A stretch of DNA of 64,000 bases from Lachnospiraceae bacterium. GTDB lineage: Bacteria > Bacillota > Clostridia > Lachnospirales > Lachnospiraceae. Positions 17,207 to 27,800 of the stretch are shown here, piece after piece (within the stretch, counting starts at the first letter, position 1; each line of letters opens with the position of its first letter). The translations under genes and the position numbers were made by a program. Under the pieces are notes generated by a model that did not search any database, was not told the origin of the DNA, and saw only the letters and a program-made list of their open reading frames with translations. The stretch spans positions 1 through 64,000 of the forward strand of contig JAQUVX010000015.1 of NCBI GenBank assembly GCA_028693165.1. Direction: 5' to 3'.

Positions 17207-18325
17207 GTGACTATTTTGAAAGAAATAAAAGAGACTTTAAAAAACTTGTACGGTTCAAGCTATGAAGTTGGGACGCAAATCGGGAGTTGGGCTTTGACAA
17301 AGCCTAACTTGCTACAAACGATGTTGCTACCACCAAACGCTTATCCGCAAGATAAAATGGTGGAAATTAAAAAGCTGTTGGATGAATATTGTAGCGGCAT
17401 TAATGAAGAAATCCAAGGTTTTGCGGACACAGTAGGTGTTTCAGTCGATCAGGTGATTTTCTATGCTATGACTTATTTGGAACGTGGCTGTAGCTTAATG
17501 GCCGCTTTGCCGGACAAAACGGAAAATGGGCACACACTCCTTGCAAGGAATTATGATTTTAATGATAGCATGGAAGAAATGTGTTTTGCATACACGGAAA
17601 TCAAAGGAAAATATCGCCATATCGGCTCTACGTTAAACCTTTTTGGGCGTTGTGATGGAATGAATGAACATGGTCTCGCCGCTTGTAAAGCCAGCAACGG
17701 TCTACCTGTAGGTAATTTTGAAGGCGGCCAGAAAGCCGGGGTAACCGGTTTCAGCTTTTGGATTGTCATTCGCAGCATTTTGGAAAATTGCAAAAATGTA
17801 AAAGAAGCAATTAGTTGGACAATGAATGCTCCTATCGGCTATAATATCAGCTTAATGGTTGCCGATAAAGACAATCACATTGCGCTTCTGCAATGTATGG
17901 ACGGTCATAAAGCCTATCGGATTTTAGAGGCAAAAAGTGCAGAAACCTATCTGAGCGCTACGAATCATACTATTTTGGAAGAAATAAAGCCTTATGAAAA
18001 AATGGTGATTGACAGTTCTGTGGTACGCAACAACGCAATCACTGAATTTTTTCAAGACAATGATAAAGTGTCCAAAAGTGCACTAAAGCAATTATTGTCT
18101 TTATCCTACCCCAATGGCTTGTGCTGTCATTATTATGAGGAGTTTTTTGGGACCTTGCGTTCTATGATTTTTGATGTGACAGAGCAAACTATTGAAATGA
18201 CGTTTGGTTCCCCACAAGCAAATCATTGGCAACTATTTTCTGTGAAACCATTGGAGGAAAAGGAACTTAGTGTCTTGCTGCCGCAGGAAAAAGCAAGTGC
18301 AGACTTTTATAAAATCAATAGATAA
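17207..18325 (+). CDS. C45-type linear amide C-N hydrolase (acyltransferase-like Ntn hydrolase)
   Basis: A 372-residue member of the linear amide C-N hydrolase group, which includes choloylglycine hydrolase, acyl-CoA:6-APA acyltransferase and related enzymes. The likely nucleophile is Cys95 in ERGCSLM, with the conserved ARNYDF (Arg114, Asn115, Asp117) about 20 residues later, the spacing seen from Cys2 to Arg18 in bile salt hydrolases. If so, residues 1-94 would be a removed propeptide. There is no signal peptide, so it acts in the cytosol. Substrate (beta-lactam, acyl-homoserine lactone, bile amide, N-acyl amino acid) cannot be read. It is AT-richer than the ICE and paired with an AraC regulator. 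Confidence 0.75.
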   Translation: MTILKEIKETLKNLYGSSYEVGTQIGSWALTKPNLLQTMLLPPNAYPQDKMVEIKKLLDEYCSGINEEIQGFADTVGVSVDQVIFYAMTYLERGCSLMAALPDKTENGHTLLARNYDFNDSMEEMCFAYTEIKGKYRHIGSTLNLFGRCDGMNEHGLAACKASNGLPVGNFEGGQKAGVTGFSFWIVIRSILENCKNVKEAISWTMNAPIGYNISLMVADKDNHIALLQCMDGHKAYRILEAKSAETYLSATNHTILEEIKPYEKMVIDSSVVRNNAITEFFQDNDKVSKSALKQLLSLSYPNGLCCHYYEEFFGTLRSMIFDVTEQTIEMTFGSPQANHWQLFSVKPLEEKELSVLLPQEKASADFYKINR

Positions 18326-18343
18326 AGGAAGGGGGAACTGTAG

Positions 18344-19219
18344 TTGGAATGTCATCAAGCAATTGGAAAAGCCATTGTATTTATCGAGAACCATTTAAGT
18401 GAGCCCATCAAGGCTTCTGATGTTGCAGGTGCAGTGCCCTATTCCTACTATCATTTTCACCGCTATTTCAGTGCTGTTATGGGAGAAAGCATTGGAAGCT
18501 ATATCCGGAGCAGGCGGCTGACTCAGGCGGCGTGGGAATTAGTACACACAGAAAAAAGAGTATTGGATATTGGGCTTTCCTTCTACTTTGAATCGGCGGA
18601 AAGTTTTACGAGAGCATTCAAGAGTAGATACGGTATAACCCCGACTGCATATCGAAAAAACGGCGTTGATACTTTAATCTGCTCTCGAAAACCCATACCG
18701 ACAAATGAGATTGATTCGATTAGATACGCTGACTTAAAACCGGAAATAATGACGATTCCTCCAACATATGTTTTAGGGATACGCTTTGAAACCAGTATTG
18801 ACGAAAATAATAGCGTATCTATGTGGGAACAATTGAATCAGCAAATCATTACATTCCATGACCCGCAGCTTTCTTTTTGCCGTAGATTCGAGATTTATGA
18901 GGTGGCTGATTCTTGCTGTGCTCAATCTTTCGGTGCCGATTGCAGCATCAATGCCTTTATCGGAATCGAATGCCCAACAGGAACCCAAACTGATTATGGA
19001 TTGCAGGCAAAGGAACTGAGCCAAGGCAAGTACGCCAAATTTATTCATGTTGGAACCGTGGATACGCTCTTGACGACTTACCAATATATTTGGAGCGTGT
19101 GGTTTCCCAAAAGCGGGTATGAGCTTGCAGAACAAGATGATTTTGAGTGTTATACGGAACGCTTTTTAGGCCCGAATAATCCCGATTCCGAAATTGATAT
19201 TTATTTCCCGATAAAGTAA
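18344..19219 (+). CDS. AraC-family regulator with GyrI-like effector domain
   Basis: A 291-residue regulator. The AraC DNA-binding domain is N-terminal (about residues 1-105, with YYHFHRYFSAVMGES and FESAESFTRAFKSRYGITP), and a GyrI-like small-molecule binding domain occupies about 125-291. This Rob/BmrR-like layout is used for sensing hydrophobic or cationic drugs. TTG 18344 follows AAGGAAGGGGG. It lies 18 bases after the amide hydrolase gene and is probably its co-transcribed regulator. The pair has a composition unlike the backbone on both sides and so looks acquired as one cassette. Confidence 0.85.
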   Translation: MECHQAIGKAIVFIENHLSEPIKASDVAGAVPYSYYHFHRYFSAVMGESIGSYIRSRRLTQAAWELVHTEKRVLDIGLSFYFESAESFTRAFKSRYGITPTAYRKNGVDTLICSRKPIPTNEIDSIRYADLKPEIMTIPPTYVLGIRFETSIDENNSVSMWEQLNQQIITFHDPQLSFCRRFEIYEVADSCCAQSFGADCSINAFIGIECPTGTQTDYGLQAKELSQGKYAKFIHVGTVDTLLTTYQYIWSVWFPKSGYELAEQDDFECYTERFLGPNNPDSEIDIYFPIK

Positions 19220-19353
19220 GAGCGTAGATTATGAACAGAATCCTCCTCTCTACAAATCCCGATTTAGGTAGCAAATAAATGAAATATATTCACGGAGCAA
19301 TCGAGAAATCGGTTGCTCTTTTTCTTTACCAAAATGAAAGGAGCATACAGATA

Positions 19354-21588
19354 ATGGCTGAACAGAAACAATCCAACAAAGACCGTTTGCGGGAAATAAC
19401 CGAAAATATTGAAACCGGCATCAAGGAGCTGTTTGAGAGTGACAAATACCGGAAATACCTTTCCACAATGTCCCGGTTCCACCGTTATTCCGTCAACAAC
19501 ACCATGCTCATCTATCTGCAAAAGCCGGATGCTACGCTGGTGGCGGGCTTCAACAAGTGGATCAACCAATTTGAGCGCCATGTGAAAAAGGGCGAACATG
19601 GCATTACCATCATCGCCCCTACGCCCTTTAAGAAGAAAATCGAGGAGCAAAAACTCGATCCGGACACCAAAGCGCCCATAATCGGCAGAGATGGCAAAAT
19701 TGTCACCGAGGAAAAAGAGGTGGAAATCCCCATGTTCCGCCCGGTTAAGGTATTCGATGTGAGCCAGACAGACGGGAAGCCGCTGCCCCAGCTGGCCAGT
19801 AACCTTTCCGGCAATGTGCAGCAATATGAAGCATTCATGGAAGCCCTGCGCCGGACTTCTCCCGTGCCGATGGCGATACAGCCGCTTTCCAGCGATACAG
19901 ACGGCTATTTCAGCCTGACAGATCAGCGCATTGCCATCCGTGAGGGCATGAGCGAGGTACAGACGGTATCTGCCGCCGTGCATGAAATCACCCATTCTAT
20001 TCTCCACAACACCGAAAAAACGCGCCTTGCCGCCGCTGCCGGTGATGAAACCACGGAGCCGCCCAAGCCCAAAGACCGGCATACCGAGGAGGTGGAAGCC
20101 GAGAGCGTGTCCTATGCGGTCTGCCAATATTACGGCATCCAGACCGGCGAAAACAGCTTTGGCTACATTGCCACATGGAGCGAGGGCAAGGAGCTGCCGG
20201 AGCTGAAAGCCAGCCTTGAAACCATCAATAAGACGGCCAGCAGCCTGATTACCGATATTGACCGCCATTTTGCGGAGGTCTGCAAAGAGCGCGGCATAGA
20301 TTTGACTGCCGAACAGGAGCAAGCTGCGCCTGAAATCGTGGAAAACGCTGTTTCCGAGCCGAATACACAGGTGTTACCACCCATACAGGACGAGGAAGCA
20401 TTGTTTCTTGTGGATGATGCCAACTATCTGCATATTCAGACCTGTGACGAGGGCTACGATTACACGATCTATGAAAAGGAAACCAGCCGCGAGGTGGATG
20501 GCGGTGTGCTTACAAACCCGGATATTTCCCTGTTGGATGCCCGCAAAGAGATTTTTCTGATTCACGAGATGCCCGGTGAAACGGTAGAGCCGGTTTCTCT
20601 GGATTTGCTGGAGCAGTTGCAGAATGCACAGATGGTCTATGTAAGCAAAATGCTCCCGGATGCACCGGAGCAGGCACTGGATGAATACCCCATGCCGGAT
20701 GAAACTTTGACACAGGCAGACCTTGAAAAAACCGGCTACCTTGACGGTGATATGCTCCCTCTTTCCAGAGAGATGGCGCTGAATTTTATTGAGCAGGATT
20801 TTACCGTGTACGCCATGACCCATGACGGCGCACAGATGGTTTTTGATGAGGAGGATATGGTGTCCCAGCCTGCGGATATGATGTTTGCAGTCAGCCGAGA
20901 GGAGTGGCAGGAATCATCGGCATTTGATAAAAAAGTACAGGAACGCATGGAGCATCAGCCGGAACGGGAGCAGGCGTTTCTTGCCTATCCGGATGACTGC
21001 TTTGCCATCTATCAGGTGAAGCATGAGGACGGACAGCGGGATATTCGCTTTGAAGGTCTGGACTGGATAAAATCCATTGGGCGCACTGTGGAGCGAGAAA
21101 ACTATGATTTGATTTATACAGCGCCGCTGCAAAAGACCAATCATACAGATGCCGCCTTAGAGGAACTGTGGTACAAGTTCAACAATGAACATCCTGCGGA
21201 CTACCATCACCCTTCCATGAGTGTCAGCGACATCGTTGCCATTCGTCAGGCGGGTACGCTATCCTGTCACTATGTTGACAGCTTCGGCTTTGCCCCGGTG
21301 CCGGATTTCATCAAGCCGGAGAATTATCTGAAGGCGGCTGAAATGGCCACCGAGGATGACTACGGTATGATTGACGGTATCATCAACAATGGCCCCAAGC
21401 AGCCCACTGTGGCAGAGCTGGAGCAGCAATCTCACTCCGGGCAGCCGATTTCTCTCATGGATTTGGCAGATGCCGTTCATCGGGAGCGGCAGGAGAAGAA
21501 AAAGTCCGTGGTGGAGCAGCTGCACAGCCAGCCGACACAGGAAACCAAAAAGACAGCGCCCAAGCGGAGCGCGGAAAGAGAGCTTTGA
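19354..21588 (+). CDS. ArdC-like / zincin / YodL / DUF4316 fusion protein
   Basis: A 744-residue modular ICE protein. Residues about 1-130 resemble the ssDNA-binding N-terminus of ArdC antirestriction proteins (SRFHRYSVNNTMLIYLQKP, KKGEHGITIIAP). Residues about 180-330 hold a metallopeptidase-like HEITHSILH motif near 211-219 with a downstream glutamate-rich helix. Then come a YodL-like domain and a C-terminal DUF4316 segment (SMSVSDIVAIRQAG). ArdC-type proteins protect incoming single-stranded DNA from restriction. ATG 19354 is chosen because GAAAGGAG precedes it; an upstream in-frame ATG lacks a site. It resumes the ICE backbone after the cargo. Confidence 0.85.
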   Translation: MAEQKQSNKDRLREITENIETGIKELFESDKYRKYLSTMSRFHRYSVNNTMLIYLQKPDATLVAGFNKWINQFERHVKKGEHGITIIAPTPFKKKIEEQKLDPDTKAPIIGRDGKIVTEEKEVEIPMFRPVKVFDVSQTDGKPLPQLASNLSGNVQQYEAFMEALRRTSPVPMAIQPLSSDTDGYFSLTDQRIAIREGMSEVQTVSAAVHEITHSILHNTEKTRLAAAAGDETTEPPKPKDRHTEEVEAESVSYAVCQYYGIQTGENSFGYIATWSEGKELPELKASLETINKTASSLITDIDRHFAEVCKERGIDLTAEQEQAAPEIVENAVSEPNTQVLPPIQDEEALFLVDDANYLHIQTCDEGYDYTIYEKETSREVDGGVLTNPDISLLDARKEIFLIHEMPGETVEPVSLDLLEQLQNAQMVYVSKMLPDAPEQALDEYPMPDETLTQADLEKTGYLDGDMLPLSREMALNFIEQDFTVYAMTHDGAQMVFDEEDMVSQPADMMFAVSREEWQESSAFDKKVQERMEHQPEREQAFLAYPDDCFAIYQVKHEDGQRDIRFEGLDWIKSIGRTVERENYDLIYTAPLQKTNHTDAALEELWYKFNNEHPADYHHPSMSVSDIVAIRQAGTLSCHYVDSFGFAPVPDFIKPENYLKAAEMATEDDYGMIDGIINNGPKQPTVAELEQQSHSGQPISLMDLADAVHRERQEKKKSVVEQLHSQPTQETKKTAPKRSAEREL

Positions 21589-21590
21589 TT

Positions 21591-21809
21591 ATGAATGAAT
21601 TTACCTTTGAAGAAATGAACCTGATGGCGATTTACAATGCCAGCGGCACCCGTGAGGGGCTGATGGAAGCCCTGACCGAAATGCGCGGGTATCTGGATAA
21701 AGACGAAACCGAGCTGTTGGAGCTGACAAACTCTGCGCTGGACAAGCTGGAACGCATGGACGATGTGGAATTTGCACAGCTGGAGCTTGTGCCGGAATTT
21801 GACGAGTAA
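21591..21809 (+). CDS. Transposon-transfer assisting protein (TTRAP-like)
   Basis: A 72-residue acidic helical protein starting FTFEEMNLMAIYN and containing TREGLMEALTEMR and TNSALDKLERM. These match the TTRAP family, a small group found only in conjugative transposons. ATG 21591 is taken as the start; a TTG at 21585 overlapping the upstream stop is the alternative. The function is not established beyond association with transfer. It ends 12 bases before a terminator. Confidence 0.75.
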   Translation: MNEFTFEEMNLMAIYNASGTREGLMEALTEMRGYLDKDETELLELTNSALDKLERMDDVEFAQLELVPEFDE

Positions 21810-21821
21810 AAACCTGACACT

Positions 21822-21850
21822 GGGGCGGCGTAAGCAGCCCCTATTTTTTT
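21822..21850 (+). terminator. Intrinsic terminator before the methylase-helicase gene
   Basis: GGGGC (21822-21826) pairs with GCCCC (21837-21841), helped by an inner GC/GC pair, and is followed by TATTTTTTT. The next start codon is 30 bases later, so it may act as a conditional stop. Confidence 0.7.
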
Positions 21851-21879
21851 GCCATGACCTGAAAGGAGGTTGAATTGAT

Positions 21880-24800
21880 ATGCCAACAAAAGCGCAAATG
21901 TATGCACAGATGGCAGACAGCGTTGCCACGCGGCTCACCGGCAGCTGGCAGGAATGGGCGGCTTTTTTGACTACCGCCGCCCGCCTGTATAAATATCCCT
22001 ACCATGAACAGCTGATGATCTATGCCCAGCGCCCGGAAGCCACAGCCTGTGCGGAATACGATTTATGGAACGAGAAAATGGGGCGCTATATTCGGCGTGA
22101 CTCCAAGGGCATTGCGCTGGTAGATGACAGCGGAGATACCCCACGCCTGCGCTATGTCTTTGATATTGCCGATACCGGCACACGTCCCAATTCTCGCCGC
22201 CCTTACCTGTGGAGCATGGAGCCGGAACACACAATTCCGGTGCAGGCCATGCTGGAACGCCGCTATGAAATTGGCAGTGACAGTCTGCCCCAGCAGCTTG
22301 CCGATGTTGCCGGAAAACTGGCAGATGAATTTTGGACGGACAATGGAGCTGACATTCTCGGCATCGTTGACGATTCCTTTTTAGAGGAGTACGATAACCT
22401 CAACGTAGCGCTACAGTTCAAATCCGCTGCAACCATCAGCATCACCTACGCTTTGATGTCACGCTGCGGATTGGAGCCGGAACACTATTTCGACCATGAG
22501 GATTTCATGGCAATATTCGATTTCAACACCCCGGCAACGGTGGCGGCACTTGGCACGGCAGTCAGCCAGTCCTGTAAAGAAGTGCTGCGGCAGATCGGCA
22601 TTACGATTAAAAATGTGGAACGCGAGAAAATCGCGGAAAGGAGAAACAGCCATGAACAACACCTTAACTTACAAGCAGAACGGGGATTATCTGATACCCA
22701 ACCTCGAACTGAGCCAGCAACCGAACCAGCCGCTGGGCAAATACGGCAGGATGCGCAAAGCGTACCTGAAACAGCATCGCCCGGTGATTTACAGCCAGAT
22801 GCTTCTCTCGGAAACTCTGTATCCGCACCTCGCGGAGATCGAGCAGACAGCCAACAGCCGCATGGAGCAGATGATGCCGGGGCTGATGCAGGCGGCGGGC
22901 GTGACCGAAAGCCTGAAAGCCAGCAATCAGATGATGTGGGTCGGCCTTATGAACAACTGCAAGGCGCAGGCGGAGGAAATCATCCTGAAGGAACTTATTC
23001 ACAGTTAAGTTTCTTCCCAACCGAAACAGAACAAATCTATCGCATTGATGAAGCGGAGAGCGTACAACAAACGCCCTTCGCTTTTTCTTTTGCCAAACCG
23101 CAGGAGGAAGCACCACAGCCGGAGCGAAAGATTACGCAGGCTGACATTGATGCTGCCCTTCAAGTGTGGAATGGAGATATAAAAAGCAAGCAGCGCACAG
23201 AGCGTTATATGCTCGACCATGCCCGCGATAAGGATACGGCGGCATGGCTGAAATCGGAATTTGGCGGCGAACTTCCGGCGTTTCCGGTTTCGTTATCTGG
23301 TAGTGACCAGACCGAAGCCTTACCTTGGGCCAAGGTGCAGCGCCATCTTGCAAAGCTGGTCAAAGAGGACAGGTTTTTCACCGAAGAAGAACACAACAAC
23401 TTTGCTGACATTGATACCGACTATGTTCGGGAGCAGCTGGAAAGCGGTGAAGAAAGTCCCTTTGTTCATCAGGTCATGGCAGATGCAGAGCGTATCGGAC
23501 AGGAAAATGCCGCCACGAAGCAGCGTGACCCGCTTGCCCCAGCCTATGCGGTGGGAGATCAAGTATATCTGGATGATAAGCTGTTTACCATTACCGAAGT
23601 CAGGGAGTTTGATGTGCAGCTCCATGACCCGGCGCTCGCCTATCCGCTGTTTCGCGCAGAAAGCCGTGAGAATTTTGAGCGTCTGCTACGGCTTGACCGG
23701 CGCAACGGAGCCATTACAGAGTTTTTGTCATCCAGCCTTGATTCAGACAATGCGGATTTGCAGGATGCACTAACCGGCGAGGGCGGCTTGTTGGGAGATC
23801 GGGAAAAAGAGCTTCTTTCCGGGTGGCTTCGCAGCGGTGAGGGAAATACCCACATCATGCAGCGGCTTTCTGAAAGCTATGCCGGAACTGCCGAAACCAT
23901 GACCCTGCAAAGCGGTGAGGAAGCGGACTATTTTGCGTCTACCACCGGCTTTGAAATCAACATTCACGACCAGTTCAATACACACTTATCCTTTGGTTGG
24001 CAGGACATCGCGCCAATTCTCCGCGCCATGTACCAGCAGGAGCAGGGTGGATTTTCCCATGAGCCGGTACAAAGAGAGCCGGTCACATTGGAGGGAACGC
24101 CGACCTATCAGGAGGGCGATGCGGTAACACTGCCTTATCCCGACCGGGACATCAGCGGCATCATCGGGCATATCGGGGAAAAGGATGTACGCATTGATAC
24201 CGGCCCGTATTCATGGAGCAATGAGGTGGTCAGCCGGGAAACCTTTGATGAAGGTATCCGACATGATGAGCGCAATGCCAATCTGTTCACCCCGGATACG
24301 GAGCTGTCTGCGTCGGAAAACTTTCACATCAACGATGACCATTTGGGAGAAGGCGGTGCAAAAGCAAAATTTCGCGCCAACATGGATGCCATCGCCCTGC
24401 TGAAAGAATTGGAGCGCGACCAGCGCGGTGCCACCACACAAGAGCAGGAGGTTTTATCCCGCTATGTAGGCTGGGGCGGTCTGCCGGATGCCTTTGATGC
24501 CGATAAACCGGCATGGGCAGAGGAATACAAGGAATTGTCAGCTGCGCTCTCTCCGGCGGAGTATGATGCGGCAAGAGCCAGCACCTTGAACGCCCACTAT
24601 ACCAGCCCTGCGGTCATTCGTGCCATCTATGAAGCTGTCGGCAACATGGGCTTTACCACCGGAAATATTTTGGAGCCATCCTGCGGCGTGGGTAACTTCT
24701 TCGGTATGCTGCCGGAGCGTATGAGCGGCTCCCGTCTGTACGGCGTGGAGCTGGACAGCATCACCGGGCGTATAGCACAGCAACTTTATCCCAAGGCCAA

Positions 24801-27800
24801 CATCACCGTGGCCGGTTTTGAAACCACCGACCGCCGTGATTTCTTCGACCTCGCCGTAGGCAATGTACCGTTTGGTCAGTATAAGGTCAACGACCCTGCC
24901 TATAACCAGTTGGGCTTCAACATCCACAACTATTTCTTTGCCAAGGCGTTAAATCAACTGCGTCCGGGCGGCGTGGTGGCGTTTGTCACTTCCCGCTACA
25001 CGATGGATTCCAAGGACAGCTCCGTGCGAAAATATCTGGCACAGCGCGCCGAGCTGTTGGGGGCAATTCGTTTGCCCAACAATGCGTTCAAGGCAAATGC
25101 CGGAACGGAAGTTGTGTCGGACATTCTCTTTCTCCAAAAGCGTGACAGGGTAATCGACATTCAGCCGGATTGGGTGCATTTGGGTGAGAGTGACAACGGC
25201 TATGCCATCAACAGCTATTTTATCGACCACCCGGAAATGGTGCTGGGGAATACCACCGAAGAAAGCACTGCCCACGGCATGGATTACACCGTGGCTCCCA
25301 TCGAAGCCTTGCAACTATCTGACCAGCTCCACGATGCTGTAAAATACATTGGCGGGCAGTACACACAGGCAGAACTACCGGAGTTGGGCGAGGACGAAGC
25401 GGCAGACACGTCCATTCCTGCCGACCCGAATGTGAAGAACTATTCCTATACCGTGGTGGACGGCAAGGTGTATTACCGGGAAAACAGTATCATGGTGCGC
25501 CCGGAGTTGAACGCCACCGCCGAGGAGCGAGTCCGTGGCATGGTGGCCCTGCGGGACTGTGTGCAGGAACTGATTGATTTGCAGATGGATGCCTACACAC
25601 CGGATAGCATCATCACCGAAAAACAGGGCGAGCTAAACCGGCTCTATGACAGCTTTTCCGCAAAGAACGGTCTGATCAATGACCGTGCCAACCGGCTGGC
25701 ATTTTCAGCCGATTCCTCTTATTATCTGCTCTGCTCGTTGGAAATCGTGGATGATGACGGCAAGCTGGAGCGCAAAGCGGATATGTTCACGAAACGCACC
25801 ATCAAGCAGCACACCGCTGTTTCCAGCGTGGACACGCCAAGTGAAGCCCTTGCGGTTTCCATCGGGGAAAAGGCCCGGGTGGATTTGCCGTATATGGCAG
25901 ACCTTTGCGGCAAGAGTGAAGATGAAATCATATCCGAGCTGTCCGGCGTTATCTTCAAAGACCCTGCCTATGGCAGCGACCCACTATCCGGCTGGCAGAC
26001 CGCAGACGAGTATCTTTCCGGCAATGTCCGAAAGAAATTGCGGGAAGCAAGACGCGCCGCCGACCATGACCCGGCTTATCAGGTCAATGTATCGGCGCTG
26101 GAAAAAGCACAGCCCAAGGATTTGGACGCATCGGAAATTGAGGTGCGGCTGGGCGCTACATGGATTGAGCCGGATTATTACCGGCAGTTCATGTACGAAC
26201 TGTTGAATACCCCACGCTATCTGCGCGGCAACATTGATGTAAAATACTCTGCTTTTACAGCAGAGTGGCAGATCACCGGCAAGACGCAGGTAGGGCGAAA
26301 CGATGTTGCCGCCTATACCACCTACGGCACCGACCGCGCCAATGCCTATCGCATTTTAGAGGACAGCTTAAATCTCCGCGATGTCCGTATTTATGACACC
26401 GTAGAGGATGCAGACGGCAAGGAAAAGCGCGTACTCAATGCCAAGGAAACTACGCTGGCCGCACAAAAGCAGCAGGCACTCCGGGATGCTTTTAAGGATT
26501 GGATTTGGAAAGACCCTGAGCGCCGCCAGACCCTTGTGCGCCAGTACAACGAGGAAATGAACAGCACCCGCCCGCGCGAATATGATGGCAGCCACATTGT
26601 TTTCAGTGGCATGAACCCGGAAATTCAGCTGCGGGAGCACCAGAAAAACGCAATCGCCCATGTGCTTTACGGCGGCAATGCGCTTTTAGCACACGAAGTA
26701 GGGGCAGGAAAGACTTTTGAAATGGTAGCAGCCGCAATGGAGAGCAAGCGGCTGGGACTGTGTCAGAAGTCTATTTTTGTTGTCCCGAACCATTTGACGG
26801 AACAATGGGCATCCGAATTTTTACGGCTGTATCCGTCAGCCAACATTTTAGTCACCACAAAGAAGGATTTTGAAACTCATCGCCGTAAGAAGTTCTGCGC
26901 CCGTATTGCTACCGGCGATTATGATGCGGTCATTATCGGCCACAGTCAGTTTGAGCGCATTCCCATCAGCAGAGAGCGTCAGGAACGCTTGATTCAGGAA
27001 CAGATTTGGGAGATTACATCCGGCATTGCAGAGGTGGAAAGCAGCGGCGGGGAACGATTTACCGTCAAGCAGCTGGAACGCACGAAAAAGGGATTGGAAG
27101 CCCGGTTGGAAAAGCTCCGGGCAGACAGCCGCAAGGACGATGTGGTGACCTTTGAACAGTTGGGCTGTGACCGGATGTTTGTGGACGAGTCGGACAATTA
27201 CAAGAACCTGTTCCTTTACACCAAAATGCGAAATGTGGCAGGATTATCCGCCACCGATGCGCAGAAATCCAGCGATATGTTTGCCAAGTGCCGATATCTC
27301 GATGAGGTGACCGGCAATCGCGGCACGGTGTTCGCAACAGGAACGCCAATTTCCAACTCCATGACCGAGATGTACACCATCCAGCGGTATTTACAGTACG
27401 ACCGCCTGCAGGAAACCGGCATGACCCATTTTGACTGCTGGGCTTCCCGGTTTGGTGAAACAGTCACGGCTCTGGAGCTTGCCCCGGAAGGGACCGGCTA
27501 CCGCGCACGAACGCGCTTTGCAAAGTTCTTTAATCTGCCGGAGCTGATGGCAATGTTCAAAGAGGTGGCAGATATTAAGACCGCCGATCAGCTGAATTTA
27601 CCCACGCCGGAAGTGGAATATCACACCTATGCGTCCAAGCCCACTGAAATTCAGCAGGAAATGGTAAAAAGCCTTTCGGAACGCGCCAGCAAGGTACACA
27701 GCGGTACGGTAGAGCCGACGGTTGACAATATGCTCAAAATCACTTCGGATGGCAGAAAGCTGGGACTTGACCAGCGTATCATCAACCCCATGCTGCCGGA

